Shown here: positions 15,763 to 25,210 of the stretch, in pieces
Position numbering within the stretch: the stretch's first letter is position 1
Layout of the letters: each line of letters opens with the position of its first letter
NCBI RefSeq assembly: GCF_001653715.1
Contig: NZ_LWHQ01000070.1
Span: forward strand, 1 to 44,414
Length of the DNA stretch: 44,414 bases
Origin: Methylobacterium platani
GTDB lineage: Bacteria; Pseudomonadota; Alphaproteobacteria; Rhizobiales; Beijerinckiaceae
Reading direction: 5' to 3'
Position numbers and translations under genes: made by a program
Notes under the pieces: model-generated
What the model saw: the letters and a program-made list of their open reading frames with translations, nothing else
The model's database searches: none
What the model was told of the DNA's origin: nothing

Positions 15763-17439
15763 TTACGACCGCTTGCGGTCCCGCAGCGCCTGGATCGTCG
15801 TCGTCGGCGTGATCGCCTCGGGGTCGATCGGGCAGTGCAGGATCGCCGGCAGGCCCGACGCGATCGCCCGCGTCAGCGCCGCCGGGAAGTCCTCGGTCCG
15901 CTCGACCCGCTCGCCGTAGCCGCCGAAAGCGGTGGCGTAGGCGGCGAAGTCGGGGTTCTTGAGCGCGGTACCGGAGACGCGGCCGGGATATTCGCGCTCC
16001 TGGTGCATCCGGATCGTGCCGTACATGCCGTTATCGACCAGGATGACGATTACCGGCAGCCCGTACTGCACGGCGGTGGCGAATTCCTGCCCGTTCATCA
16101 GGAAGTCGCCGTCGCCCGACACCACGACGACGGTGCGCTCCGGCAGCAGGCGCTTGGCGCCGATGGCCGCCGGCACGCCGTAGCCCATCGAGCCCGAGGT
16201 CGGGGCGAGCTGGCCGTCATGGGCGCGGAACGGCCAGAACCGGTGCACCCAGGTGGCGAAGTTGCCCGCGCCGTTGCACAGGATCGCGTCCGCCGGCAGC
16301 GCCTCGCGCAGGTGGGTCATCACGCCGCCCATCTGGAGCGTGCCCGGCGTGGTGATCCGGGCCGGATCGCTCCAGGCGAGGTAGTCGGCGTGCAGCGCCT
16401 CGGTGCCGGCGGCCCAGGGCAGGGCGCGGGGCGGCTGCACCGTCTCAATCGCCGCCGCGAAGGCGGTCGGGCTGGCGTTGATGGCGAGCGCCGGGCTGTA
16501 GACCCGTCCCAGCTCCTCCGGGTCCGGATGGACGTGGACGAGGTGCTGGCGGGGGCCTGGAATGTCGAGGAGCGTGTAGCCCTGCGACGGGATCTCCGAC
16601 AGCCGCCCGCCGACGACGAGGAGCAGGTCGGCCTCCTTGATCCGGGCGAGCAGCTTCGGGTTGACGCCGAGGCCGAGATCGCCGGCGTAGCAGCGGTGGT
16701 CCGCCGGGAAATGGCCCTGGCGCCGGAACGAGCAGGCGACGGGGAGCGAGAACAGGTCGGCGAAGCGCGCGAAGCGCCGCACGGCTTCCGCCGACCAGCG
16801 GCTGCCGCCGAGGATCGCGAAGGGTTTCTCGGCTTTCGCCAGCATGGTCTGCAGCGCGACCATCTGGGACAGGGCCGGATGGGTCTCGACCGGGGTGAAG
16901 GCGGGGGCGTCCGCCACCGTCGCGGTCTCGACCAGCATGTCCTCGGGCAGCGCGATCACCACCGGGCCGGGCCGGCCGGCGGTGGCGACGTGGAAGGCGC
17001 GGGCGATCAGCTCGGGGAGACGGTCGGCGCTGTCGATCTCCGTCACCCACTTGGCGATGGTGCCGAAGACCGCCCGGTAATCGAGCTCCTGGAACGCCTC
17101 GCGCTCCCGCGCCGCCCGGTCGATCTGGCCGACGAACAGGATCATCGGGGTCGAATCCTGCTTCGCGATGTGCAGGCCGGGCGAGGCGTTGGTCGCACCG
17201 GGGCCGCGGGTGACGAAGCAGATGCCGGGCTTCCCCGTCAGCTTGCCGTGCGCCTCCGCCATCATGGCGGCGCCGCCCTCCTGCCGGCAGACGGTGAGGC
17301 GGATCTGCGCGTCGTGCAGCGCGTCGAGCACCGCGAGGTAGCTCTCGCCGGGGACGCAGAAGATGTCGCCGACGCCGTGACGGGCGAGCTGGTCCACCAG
17401 GATCTGCCCGCCGGTGCGGGGGCGGGGGGCGTCGGTCAT
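15763..17439 (-). CDS. thiamine-pyrophosphate enzyme, acetolactate synthase-like
   Basis: The 558-residue product has the three-domain plan of the acetolactate synthase/benzoylformate decarboxylase superfamily. The catalytic Glu lies in CRQEGGAAMMAEA (Glu54), followed by ICFVTRGPGATNASPGLHIA. The middle domain spans about residues 190-330. The C-terminal TPP/Mg site is GDGDFLMNGQEFATAV followed by VDNGMYGTI. It lacks clear oxalyl-CoA decarboxylase signatures, and there is no regulatory subunit gene alongside, so it is probably not the biosynthetic acetolactate synthase. Substrate unknown. A CaiB/BaiF CoA-transferase lies two genes upstream; a joint pathway is possible but unproven. The start MTDAPRPRTGGQILV is preferred over an upstream Met. 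Confidence 0.85.
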   Translation of the reverse strand: MTDAPRPRTGGQILVDQLARHGVGDIFCVPGESYLAVLDALHDAQIRLTVCRQEGGAAMMAEAHGKLTGKPGICFVTRGPGATNASPGLHIAKQDSTPMILFVGQIDRAAREREAFQELDYRAVFGTIAKWVTEIDSADRLPELIARAFHVATAGRPGPVVIALPEDMLVETATVADAPAFTPVETHPALSQMVALQTMLAKAEKPFAILGGSRWSAEAVRRFARFADLFSLPVACSFRRQGHFPADHRCYAGDLGLGVNPKLLARIKEADLLLVVGGRLSEIPSQGYTLLDIPGPRQHLVHVHPDPEELGRVYSPALAINASPTAFAAAIETVQPPRALPWAAGTEALHADYLAWSDPARITTPGTLQMGGVMTHLREALPADAILCNGAGNFATWVHRFWPFRAHDGQLAPTSGSMGYGVPAAIGAKRLLPERTVVVVSGDGDFLMNGQEFATAVQYGLPVIVILVDNGMYGTIRMHQEREYPGRVSGTALKNPDFAAYATAFGGYGERVERTEDFPAALTRAIASGLPAILHCPIDPEAITPTTTIQALRDRKRS

Positions 17440-17566
17440 GGGTGTGTCCTCTGTCGAGCGACGGTCTTGAGTTGCTTCTCTCGGGTATTCGAAAGCGGAC
17501 CAGTCCACGCAAGAAACGGACGGAATCGGCTCGCCATGATCATGCATCGTCGGCCGACCTCACACC

Positions 17567-18160
17567 TCACGGTTTGAGAATCCGTGCCAGCGCGATGACG
17601 GCGCCGATGATCGCGAGTGTCTGAAAACCGATCAGTCCGGCGACCCATTTGATGATGTCGCTCTTCGTCGATTCGATGCGCGCTTCCAGACGCAGCTCGG
17701 TTTCCCGCTGGCTCGCCTTGACGCCGTCGATATCCGATTTCGTGCTGGCCCGCAGCGCATCGACGCTGGCCTTGACGCCGTCGATATCCGATTTCGTGCT
17801 GGCCCGCAGCGCATCGACGCTGGCCTTGACGCCGTCGATGTCCGATTTCGTGCTGGCCCGCAGCGCATCGACGCTGGTCTTGACGCCGTCGATATCCGAT
17901 TTCGTGCTGGTCCGCAGCGTGTCGACGCTGGCCTTGAGGCCTTCGATACTGGCTTTGACGCTTTCGATGTCCGACTTCGTGCCGACCCGCAATGCGTCGA
18001 TGCTCGCCTCGACGTCCTTGAGATCCGCTTTCGTCGGAATATCGCCCTGGATCGCTTCGAGAAGAGCGTCGGACAGACCTTCCGCCTGCTCGGGAGACAT
18101 CTTCGCCCGGTCGCGCAACGTCCGGGCGAATTTGAGCGTGTCGAACGCGATCGAGGTCAT
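17567..18160 (-). CDS. coiled-coil protein of the DUF1640/CCDC90 type, C-terminal membrane anchor
   Basis: The 197-residue product starts MTSIAFDTLKFARTLRDRAK, followed by MSPEQAEGLSDALLEAI, the N-terminal signature of the CCDC90 family (bacterial relatives of the mitochondrial MCUR1 group). A long coiled coil fills residues 40-160, and a hydrophobic C-terminal segment (WVAGLIGFQTLAIIGAVIALA) anchors it. The coiled coil is built of near-identical 18-residue repeats (DGVKASVDALRASTKSDI), which arise from a 54-bp tandem DNA repeat. The function of bacterial members is unknown. The start is the ATG giving the conserved N-terminus; further upstream the frame is not conserved-looking. It lies between the CoA-transferase and the TPP enzyme. 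Confidence 0.85.
   Translation of the reverse strand: MTSIAFDTLKFARTLRDRAKMSPEQAEGLSDALLEAIQGDIPTKADLKDVEASIDALRVGTKSDIESVKASIEGLKASVDTLRTSTKSDIDGVKTSVDALRASTKSDIDGVKASVDALRASTKSDIDGVKASVDALRASTKSDIDGVKASQRETELRLEARIESTKSDIIKWVAGLIGFQTLAIIGAVIALARILKP
17717..17932. repeat. 54-bp tandem repeat, four units, inside the coiled-coil gene
   Basis: Units begin at 17717, 17771, 17825 and 17879, each starting CTTGACGCCGTCGATATCCG with few substitutions; a diverged fifth unit starts at 17933. Each unit encodes 18 residues on the minus strand, so copy-number change would alter coiled-coil length in frame. The near-identity of the units suggests recent expansion or gene-conversion-like homogenisation. 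Confidence 0.92.
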
Positions 18161-18250
18161 GGAGTTCGGGCGTTTTCCGGAAGGCTCGTACCGAGCAATA
18201 TAGCAGTCCGCGGGGGTCTTGGCTCGCGCAGCCTGCACCGGCGACGGCCG

Positions 18251-19423
18251 TCACCCGCCCCAGGCCGGATCCGCCAGCACGCTCTGCGTATGATCCCCCA
18301 CCTGCGGCGAGGCGGTCTCGGCCGCCATCGGCACGCCGTCGATGACGATCGGCGAGCGCACGCTCGGGATCGTGCCGCCCTTCGCGCGCGGATCGGCCAG
18401 ATCGAGGCGCATCCCGCGATGGACCACCTGCGGGTCGGAGAAAACCTCCGCGAGGTCGTTGATCGGGCCGACCGGCACGTTGACGGCGCCGAGGCGGGCG
18501 AGGAGATCGGCCTTGCTGTGGCGGCTCGTCTCGGCCGCGATAAGCGGGATCAGCACGTCGCGGCGCGTCACCCGGCCCGGATTGGTCGCGTAGTCCGGAT
18601 CGAGGTGCCAGGTCGTGCCGAGGACGCCGCAGAACTTCTGGAACTGCCCGTCGTTGCCGCAGGCGACGATGATGTGGCCGTCCGCGGTCGGGAAGACCTG
18701 GTAGGGCACGATGCTGGTATGCTCGTTGCCCATCCGGGGCGGCAGCATCCCGGAGACGAGATAGACCAGCGCCTGGTTGCCGAGCACCGAGACCTGCGTG
18801 TCGAGGAGCGCCATGTCGATGTGGCAGCCCTTGCCGGTGGCGTGCCGGCCCTGGAGGGCGGCGAGGATCGCCACGGTGCCGTAGACGCCGGTGAACACGT
18901 CCGCGAAGGCGACCGCGGTCTTGACCGGCTCGCCCTCGGGCTCGCCGGTGAGCGACATGATCCCGCCGAGGCCCTGGATCATGAAGTCGTAGCCGGCGCG
19001 CGGCGCGTAGGGGCCGTCCTGGCCGAAGCCGGTGACCGAGCAGGTGACGAGCCGCGGGTTGAGGGCGCTCAAGGCCTCGTGGTCGAGCCCGTACTTCTTC
19101 AGGCCCCCGACCTTGAAGTTCTCGATCACCACGTCGGCATGGGCCGCGAGCTTGCGCACCACCGCCTGACCTTCCGCGGTCTCGAAATCGGCCGCGACCG
19201 AGCGCTTGCCGCGATTCGTCGAGTGGAAATACGAGGCGGAGAGCGTCGCGCCGTCCGCGCCCGCGACGAAGGGCGGGCCCCAGGAGCGGGTGTCGTCGCC
19301 GACGACCGGGCGCTCGACCTTGACCACGTCGGCGCCGAGATCCGCCAGGAGCTGGCCGATCCAGGGACCGGCCAGGATGCGGGCGAGCTCGAGCACCTTG
19401 ATGCCGGCGAGGGGCTTATGCAC
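18251..19423 (-). CDS. CaiB/BaiF family (type III) CoA-transferase
   Basis: The 390-residue product carries the family landmarks: KPLAGIKVLELARILAGPW and LLADLGADVVKVERP at the N-terminus, FHSTNRGKRSVAADF, the catalytic Asp in RAGYDFMIQGLGG (about Asp146), and AVAFADVFTGVYGTVAILAAL. Such enzymes move CoA between carboxylic acids in the cytosol; substrates here are unknown, and the family ranges over formyl-, carnitine-, succinyl- and mesaconyl-CoA. The GTG at 19423 has GGGAGGT 9 nt upstream and is preferred over a TTG at 19441 that overlaps the Shine-Dalgarno. The gene is co-directional with the ugp genes on both sides. Confidence 0.9.
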   Translation of the reverse strand: MHKPLAGIKVLELARILAGPWIGQLLADLGADVVKVERPVVGDDTRSWGPPFVAGADGATLSASYFHSTNRGKRSVAADFETAEGQAVVRKLAAHADVVIENFKVGGLKKYGLDHEALSALNPRLVTCSVTGFGQDGPYAPRAGYDFMIQGLGGIMSLTGEPEGEPVKTAVAFADVFTGVYGTVAILAALQGRHATGKGCHIDMALLDTQVSVLGNQALVYLVSGMLPPRMGNEHTSIVPYQVFPTADGHIIVACGNDGQFQKFCGVLGTTWHLDPDYATNPGRVTRRDVLIPLIAAETSRHSKADLLARLGAVNVPVGPINDLAEVFSDPQVVHRGMRLDLADPRAKGGTIPSVRSPIVIDGVPMAAETASPQVGDHTQSVLADPAWGG

Positions 19424-19548
19424 GAAGAACGGACCTCCCAACCCGGCGCCTCCCGTTCGCGGGATGGCGCGTCAGATCCCACCATCCGGGACCCCGTGCC
19501 GCCTGCATAGACCGCGGCTTGGCCGGCGGGAACGCATGCCCGCTCCGG

Positions 19549-20610
<1,062 letters not shown>

Positions 20611-20629
20611 CCGATCGTACGGAAAGAGG

Positions 20630-21472
20630 TCACTTCTCGGTCTCCACCAGGCCGCGCACGAACAGCTTCTGCATCGCGAACACCACGACGACCGGCGGCA
20701 GCATCGCCAGGACGGCGGTCGCCATGACGATCTGCCACTCGGTGAGCTGGTCGGTGATCGAGGTCATCTTGCGCAGGCCGATCACCACCGTCTGCATGTC
20801 GTCGCGGGTGGTGACGAGGAGCGGCCAGAGATACTGGTTCCAGCCGTACAGGAACTGGATCACGAACAGGGCCGCCATCGTGGTGCGCGAGAGCGGCAGC
20901 AGGGTGTCGAGGAAGAACCGCACCGGCCCGGCCCCGTCGATGCGGGAGGCCTCGACGAGCTCGTTCGGCACCGTGAGGAAGAACTGGCGGAACAGCAGCG
21001 TCGCCGTCGCCGAGGCGATCAGCGGCAGGGCGAGGCCCGCATAGGTGTCGAGAAGGCCGAGATCGGCTGCGACCTTGTAGGTCGGGTAGATGCGGACCTC
21101 GACCGGCAGCATCAGGGTGACGAAGATCGCCCAGAACGCGGTCTGCCGGAACGGAAACTTGAAGTAGATCAGCGCGTAGGCCGAGAGCAGCGAGATCGAG
21201 ATCTTGCCCAGCGCGATGGCGAGCGCCGTGATCGTGCTGTTGAGGAGCATCAGCCCGACCGGCGCGCCGGCCATGCCGGATTCGGTCAGCGCCCGCCGGT
21301 AGGTCTCGAGCCCGTGGGTGCCGGGCCAGAGCGGCATCTGGCCGTTGGCGATGGTAGCGGCGTCGTGGGTCGAGCCGATCAGCGCGAGGTAGACCGGGAA
21401 GACGACGACGCCGACCCCGAGGCAGAGCACGAGATGCGGGATCAGGTTGCCGAAGCGGCGGTTCTCGACCAA
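20630..21472 (-). CDS. ugpE: glycerol-3-phosphate-type ABC transporter permease UgpE
   Basis: The 280-residue product closely follows UgpE, with ALGKISISLLSAYALIYF, FVTLMLPVEVRIYPTYKV, the EAA loop VEASRIDGAGPVRFF, FLYGWNQYLWPLL and the C-terminal VRGLVETEK. The start is set at a TTG (21472) because it gives the family's usual length and N-terminus (VENRRFGNLIPHLVL) and has GGGAG 8 nt upstream; a frame extension to 21586 starts with an unconvincing Arg-rich sequence. It is the first ugp gene in transcription order here and is followed by ugpC. Its promoter should lie in 21473-21648. Confidence 0.92.
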   Translation of the reverse strand: MVENRRFGNLIPHLVLCLGVGVVVFPVYLALIGSTHDAATIANGQMPLWPGTHGLETYRRALTESGMAGAPVGLMLLNSTITALAIALGKISISLLSAYALIYFKFPFRQTAFWAIFVTLMLPVEVRIYPTYKVAADLGLLDTYAGLALPLIASATATLLFRQFFLTVPNELVEASRIDGAGPVRFFLDTLLPLSRTTMAALFVIQFLYGWNQYLWPLLVTTRDDMQTVVIGLRKMTSITDQLTEWQIVMATAVLAMLPPVVVVFAMQKLFVRGLVETEK

Positions 21473-21565
21473 AGGGGCCGCTCCCTGGCGGATGGTTTCT
21501 TGACTGCCGTGCCGCACGCCCGTGACGGACGTGCGACGCTCGCGTCCCGGTGCGCCGCAGCCTGT

Positions 21566-21596
21566 CTTCGCAAGACCGGCAACCACCGTTGCGAAG
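21566..21596. promoter_or_regulatory. inverted repeat between the kinase and ugpE
   Basis: CTTCGCAA (21566-21573) is repeated inverted as TTGCGAAG (21589-21596) with a 15-bp spacer. It lies about 95 bp upstream of the ugpE start and about 50 bp after the kinase stop on the minus strand. It could be an operator for ugpEC or a hairpin ending the kinase transcript; the sequence alone does not decide. Confidence 0.4.
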
Positions 21597-21648
21597 CCGG
21601 CTTAGCATCGGTCAAGCTCTGACGGAAGCGCCCGCAGCCAGGGGCTGC

Positions 21649-22644
21649 CTACAGCCCCGACTGCTCGGCCAGCGCCTTGAGGTCTCCTTGCGGCCGGGCG
21701 CCGAGATGCGAGATCACCTCGGCCGCCGCGACCGCGCCGAGGCGGGCGCAATCGGCGTGGTCGAGGCCGCGGGCGAGGCCGGCGAGGAAGCCCGCCGCGA
21801 ACAGGTCGCCGGCGCCGGTGGTGTCGACCACCGCGCGCACCGGCGAGGCCGGCACCGACCGGGTCTCGTCGCCCGAGACCACCAGGGCGCCCTCTTCCGA
21901 GCGGGTGACGATCCCGAGGAGCCCCGTCTCCTGGCGCAGCGCCGCCAGGGCCGTGTCGGCATCGGCGGTCTGGTACAGGCTCTTCAGCTCGTGGATGTTG
22001 GCGAACAGGATGTCGAGGCTGCCGTCGCGGATGAGCCCCAGGAACTCGTCGCGGTAGCGGTCGACGCAGAAGGCGTCCGACAGGGTCAGCGCGACCTTGT
22101 TGCCGGCATCGTGCGCGATCTGCGCCGCCTTGCGGAACGCCTCCTTGGCGGCCGGCGGGTCCCACAGGTAGCCCTCGAGGTAGACGTGGCGCGCGCTCCG
22201 CACCGTCTCCTCGTCCACGTCCGAGGCCGAAAGGCCCTGGCAGGCGCCCAGATAGGTGTTCATGGTCCGCTCGCCGTCCGGCGTCACCAGCACGAAGCAG
22301 CGCGCCGTGGCCGGGCCCTCGCTCGCCGGGGCGACGTCGAAGCGCACGCCGGTGGCGTTGAGGTCGTGGGAGAACAGCCGGCCGAGCTCGTCGTCGCGCA
22401 CCTTGCCGACGAAGCCGGCCCGCGCGCCGAGGAGGGCGGCGCCCACCGCCGTGTTGGCGCCCGAGCCGCCCGAGATGATCGTGGCGGGGCCCATCACCTG
22501 AAACAGGTGCTCGGCCCGGGCCTCGTCGATGAGCTGCATCGCGCCCTTGTGCACGCCCTCGCGCACCAGGAAGGCCTCGTCGGTGCGGGCCATCACGTCG
22601 ACGATGGCGTTGCCGAGGACGAGGAGATCGAGGGGAGCGGTCAT
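21649..22644 (-). CDS. PfkB family kinase, adenosine kinase-like
   Basis: The 331-residue product is a ribokinase/PfkB-fold sugar or nucleoside kinase. Seen are LLVLGNAIVDVMA at the N-terminus, the substrate-binding GGSGANTAVGAALLGARAGFVGKV, and the C-terminal signature VVDTTGAGDLFAAGFLAGL with the catalytic Asp of the DTTGAGD motif. The order and spacing resemble alphaproteobacterial proteins annotated as adenosine kinase. Phosphorylation of adenosine to AMP would help clear the product of S-adenosylhomocysteine breakdown, but other sugars cannot be excluded. The start MTAPLDLLVLGNA is chosen from family alignment memory. Confidence 0.85.
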   Translation of the reverse strand: MTAPLDLLVLGNAIVDVMARTDEAFLVREGVHKGAMQLIDEARAEHLFQVMGPATIISGGSGANTAVGAALLGARAGFVGKVRDDELGRLFSHDLNATGVRFDVAPASEGPATARCFVLVTPDGERTMNTYLGACQGLSASDVDEETVRSARHVYLEGYLWDPPAAKEAFRKAAQIAHDAGNKVALTLSDAFCVDRYRDEFLGLIRDGSLDILFANIHELKSLYQTADADTALAALRQETGLLGIVTRSEEGALVVSGDETRSVPASPVRAVVDTTGAGDLFAAGFLAGLARGLDHADCARLGAVAAAEVISHLGARPQGDLKALAEQSGL

Positions 22645-22713
22645 GCAGGGGCTCGCGCGCAAGGTGTTGGAGCGCCTGTCGCATCCGCGGTCGGGAGGGT
22701 CAAGCGCGGGAGC

Positions 22714-23265
22714 TCACGGCTCCTCGAACAGGGCGGCGACAGGGAGTTCGAGGCCCGGCGGGTCGAGGACCAGGGTGCCGTCCTGCAGGAGGGTGGTCTC
22801 GATCTCGCTGCCTGCGCGGCGGTGATGGACGACCATGCGCCGGTCTGGATCGACCATCAGGTAGTGCCGGATGCTCGGGACCCGGAAGTAGCCGGTGAGC
22901 TTCTCGCTCGAATCCGTCCGGCGGGTGCTCGGCGACGAAACTTCGACGACGATGACCGGATCCGGCACTTCGACGGACTTGGGGTCCCGGCGCGGTCCGC
23001 AATAGACAAGGGCATCCGGCTCGTAGGCCGTGCGGGCGTCCACGCGCACCGTCATTCCATCGGGGATTGCCCAGCAGGGAAGGCCGGCCGCACGGATGCC
23101 GCGCCGCAGCGCCGTGTAGACGGCGGCCTTGACCTCCGCGTGCAGCAGGCGTTGTGGCGTCATCTCGTAAACCTCACCGCGCACGAGTTCGTACCGTCCC
23201 GGATTGGTCTCGCTCCAGGCCAGGTACTCGTCGACGGTCATGCGGGTCTGCGGAAACGGCTTCAT
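22714..23265 (-). CDS. Uma2 family (DUF820) putative endonuclease
   Basis: The 183-residue product belongs to the Uma2/DUF820 family with a PD-(D/E)XK nuclease-like fold. Motifs are MTVDEYLAW, RYELVRGEVYEMTP, AYEPDALVYC and VIVVEVSSPSTRRTDSSEK (with the core Glu and Lys residues), then YFRVPSIRHYLMVDPD. The family is abundant and often multicopy in Methylobacterium and cyanobacteria; its biological role is not established. The start is the Met of KPFPQTRMTVDEYL; an upstream Met 36 nt away is possible. It stands between the kinase and a small secreted protein. Confidence 0.85.
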   Translation of the reverse strand: MKPFPQTRMTVDEYLAWSETNPGRYELVRGEVYEMTPQRLLHAEVKAAVYTALRRGIRAAGLPCWAIPDGMTVRVDARTAYEPDALVYCGPRRDPKSVEVPDPVIVVEVSSPSTRRTDSSEKLTGYFRVPSIRHYLMVDPDRRMVVHHRRAGSEIETTLLQDGTLVLDPPGLELPVAALFEEP

Positions 23266-23446
23266 CGCGTCGAACCTGCCGATGGCTCCTTGCCCCGGCA
23301 TCGTAGCACGCCGCTCACTGTTCGCCGAAGAGATCCTCTGCCGCGATCGCCGGCGGCGGCGCCTCGACCGCGTCGGGATCCATCCGGGATCGGGGCGGGC
23401 CAGCCATGGACTGAGCCTGCCACGGGACAAGCCTGCCACGCCCCCG

Positions 23447-23758
23447 TCACTGCAGCGACTGCATCTCGCAATTGGCGTAGGCGACGCTGCCGTCGGCGTA
23501 GGCCTTGAGCTTGCGGGCGTAGGCCTCGGCACCGGTGCGGTAGGGGCCGAGCTGCGCGTTGTAGGCCTTGATCCCGTCGTTGTAGGTGTAGGCCTCCCAG
23601 CCCGGGCAGCCGCCCTTGGCGTCGAGGCAGGCGGGTTTCTGCGGCAGGGCGGGCTTCACCGGCTTCTCGCTCGCCGGCGGCGGCATCGGCGCGGTGCAGG
23701 CGGCGTGGGCCGCGACGGGTGTCAGGAGCAGGAGGGCGGCGAGGGCTGTACGGGACAC
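23447..23758 (-). CDS. small secreted Cys-containing protein
   Basis: The 103-residue product is not recognised. A Sec signal (VSRTALAALLLLTPVAAHAA) is followed by a Pro- and Lys-rich linker and a region with four Cys in the mature part (ACTAPM, PACLDAKGGCPGW, ANCEMQ), suggesting disulfides in the periplasm. The GTG at 23758 has GAGGAG 7 nt upstream and is preferred to a GTG five codons earlier. It is divergent from msrQ, with about 130 bp between the two. Confidence 0.7.
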   Translation of the reverse strand: MSRTALAALLLLTPVAAHAACTAPMPPPASEKPVKPALPQKPACLDAKGGCPGWEAYTYNDGIKAYNAQLGPYRTGAEAYARKLKAYADGSVAYANCEMQSLQ

Positions 23759-23889
23759 GGCTTGTCTCCTCACGGGGCGGGCTTTCGCGCTCGCGAAGGC
23801 CTCTCACGCCATCGTGTGGTCGGCGGCCCGGGTCAAACCCCAGCTCGCGGCTTATCTGTGGCGCATTCCGCATCGCATTCAGGTCCCGT

Positions 23890-24819
23890 ATGACCGTCCA
23901 CCCCCGGATCGCCGCTCCTCCGCCCGCTCCGTCTCGCGCCGTCTCCGCTCGGATTGCCTGGCCGTGGCTCGACCGGGCCGGCCGCCTGTCGCGGTTCAAG
24001 CTCGCGGTCTTCCTCCTCGCCCTGGCGCCCGGCCTGTGGTTCACCGGGGCCTACGCCCTCGACCGGCTCGGCGCGAAGCCGCTCACCGCCTACCTGCACG
24101 CCATGGGCGACTGGTCGGTGCGGTTCCTGATCGTCTCGCTCGCGGTCACGCCGATGCGGCGCATCGCCAACGCGCCGAAGCTCATCCTGGTGCGGCGGAT
24201 GCTGGGGCTCACCGCGCTCGCCTACGCGGTCTTCCACTTCACCCTGTACATCGCCGACCAGAAGTTCGACCTCGCCCGGGTGGCGAGCGAGATCGCGTTC
24301 CGCATCTACCTCACGATCGGCTTTGCCGCCCTGCTCGGCCTCGTCGTGCTCGGCGTCACCTCGACCGACGGGATGATCCGGCGCCTCGGCAAGGCCTGGC
24401 CGCGGCTGCACCGGCTGGTCTACCCGCTCACCGCCCTGGCGCTGCTGCACTTCTTCATCCAGTCGAAGATCGACGTCTCGAACCCGGTCTACTGGAGCGG
24501 GCTGTTCCTGGCCCTGATGGGCTGGCGGCTGATGCACCGGCTCAAGGTGCCGACGGCGCCGCTGCCGCTCCTGGGGTTGAGCGTGGCGGCCGGGCTCGCG
24601 ACCGCGGCGGTGGAGGCCCTGTGGTATGCCCTCGCCACCAACGTGCCGGCCACGGCGGTCCTGTCCGCAAATCTCGACTTCACCGACGACGTGCGGCCGG
24701 CCTGGTGGGTGTTCGCCACGGTGATCCTGATCGTGCCGCTCAACCTGTGGCAGAACCGGACCGTCTCCGGCGGCAAAGGGCCGGCGGCAAAGGGGTCGGT
24801 GCGCACCGCCAAGGCCTGA
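23890..24819 (+). CDS. msrQ: MsrQ-like haem-binding membrane protein (YedZ family)
   Basis: The 309-residue product is a multi-helix ferric-reductase-like membrane protein of the YedZ/MsrQ family, which passes electrons from the quinone pool to the periplasmic methionine sulfoxide reductase MsrP. Motifs include ALDRLGAKPLTAYLHAMGDW, TPMRRIANAPKLILVRRMLG, YAVFHFTLYIADQ and WPRLHRLVYPLTALALLHF, with the haem-ligand His residues within helices. A Pro-rich N-terminal extension of about 30 residues precedes the first helix. No msrP is adjacent, which is unusual because the pair is normally together. The window does encode another Mo-cofactor protein of the sulfite oxidase fold (40073-41308), but it is paired with cytochrome c. 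Confidence 0.9.
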   Translation: MTVHPRIAAPPPAPSRAVSARIAWPWLDRAGRLSRFKLAVFLLALAPGLWFTGAYALDRLGAKPLTAYLHAMGDWSVRFLIVSLAVTPMRRIANAPKLILVRRMLGLTALAYAVFHFTLYIADQKFDLARVASEIAFRIYLTIGFAALLGLVVLGVTSTDGMIRRLGKAWPRLHRLVYPLTALALLHFFIQSKIDVSNPVYWSGLFLALMGWRLMHRLKVPTAPLPLLGLSVAAGLATAAVEALWYALATNVPATAVLSANLDFTDDVRPAWWVFATVILIVPLNLWQNRTVSGGKGPAAKGSVRTAKA

Positions 24820-24852
24820 TCGGGTGCGCTGACGGAACGGGAGTTTCTCGGT

Positions 24853-24884
24853 CATCCCAGGGCCGCGCAGCGGTGCCTGGGATG
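24853..24884. repeat. REP-like hairpin, copy 3 (diverged)
   Basis: CATCCCAGG (24853-24861) pairs with CCTGGGATG (24876-24884). It lies just downstream of msrQ and resembles the hairpins at 13174 and 15676 in its TCATCCC start and length. Confidence 0.6.
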
Positions 24885-25050
24885 CATGGACGCCGACGGT
24901 TCAGGATGATGCGGGGGGATGACCGACTGGTGCTCGCCGCGGATGCGACGTCGAGCCCTCTTCCTCTCCGGCACGTCGAGACGGCCTCTCGGACAAGCTG
25001 GTTCAGCTCGCGTGCCGGCAACAAATCGTCGTTTGAGGAATGAAGAGAAA

Positions 25051-25126
25051 TGGTGCCCGGGGACGGAGTCGAACCGCCGACACTGCGATTTTCAGTCGCA
25101 TGCTCTACCAACTGAGCTACCCGGGC
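25051..25126 (-). tRNA. tRNA-Phe (anticodon GAA), copy 2 in transcription order
   Basis: On the minus strand this is a 76-nt cloverleaf: acceptor GCCCGGG, D arm GCTCAGTTGGTAGAGC, anticodon stem-loop GCGACTGAAAATCGC (anticodon GAA), T arm GGCGGTTCGACTCCGTC and encoded CCA. It is identical in sequence to the copy at 25211-25286. It has no strong promoter of its own in the 84 bp between them, so co-transcription is likely. Confidence 0.97.
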
Positions 25127-25210
25127 GCACCGGCCGCGCAAGGCGACGGTCCAAGCGCCAGAGATCGTCCCCCTCGAAGGACGGCACCACCCTTACCGAC
25201 GATAAGGAAG

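Noticed and set aside
17717..17932. CRISPR array
   Set aside because: The 54-bp units are contiguous with no unique spacers and lie in a coding frame.
15763..19423. Oxalate pathway (formyl-CoA transferase plus oxalyl-CoA decarboxylase)
   Set aside because: The TPP enzyme lacks the features of oxalyl-CoA decarboxylase, so only the loose pairing is reported.
24740..25141. A minus-strand frame containing VAQLVEHATENRSVGGSTPS
   Set aside because: This is a common false protein from tRNA sequence; the region holds tRNA-Phe and a repeat.
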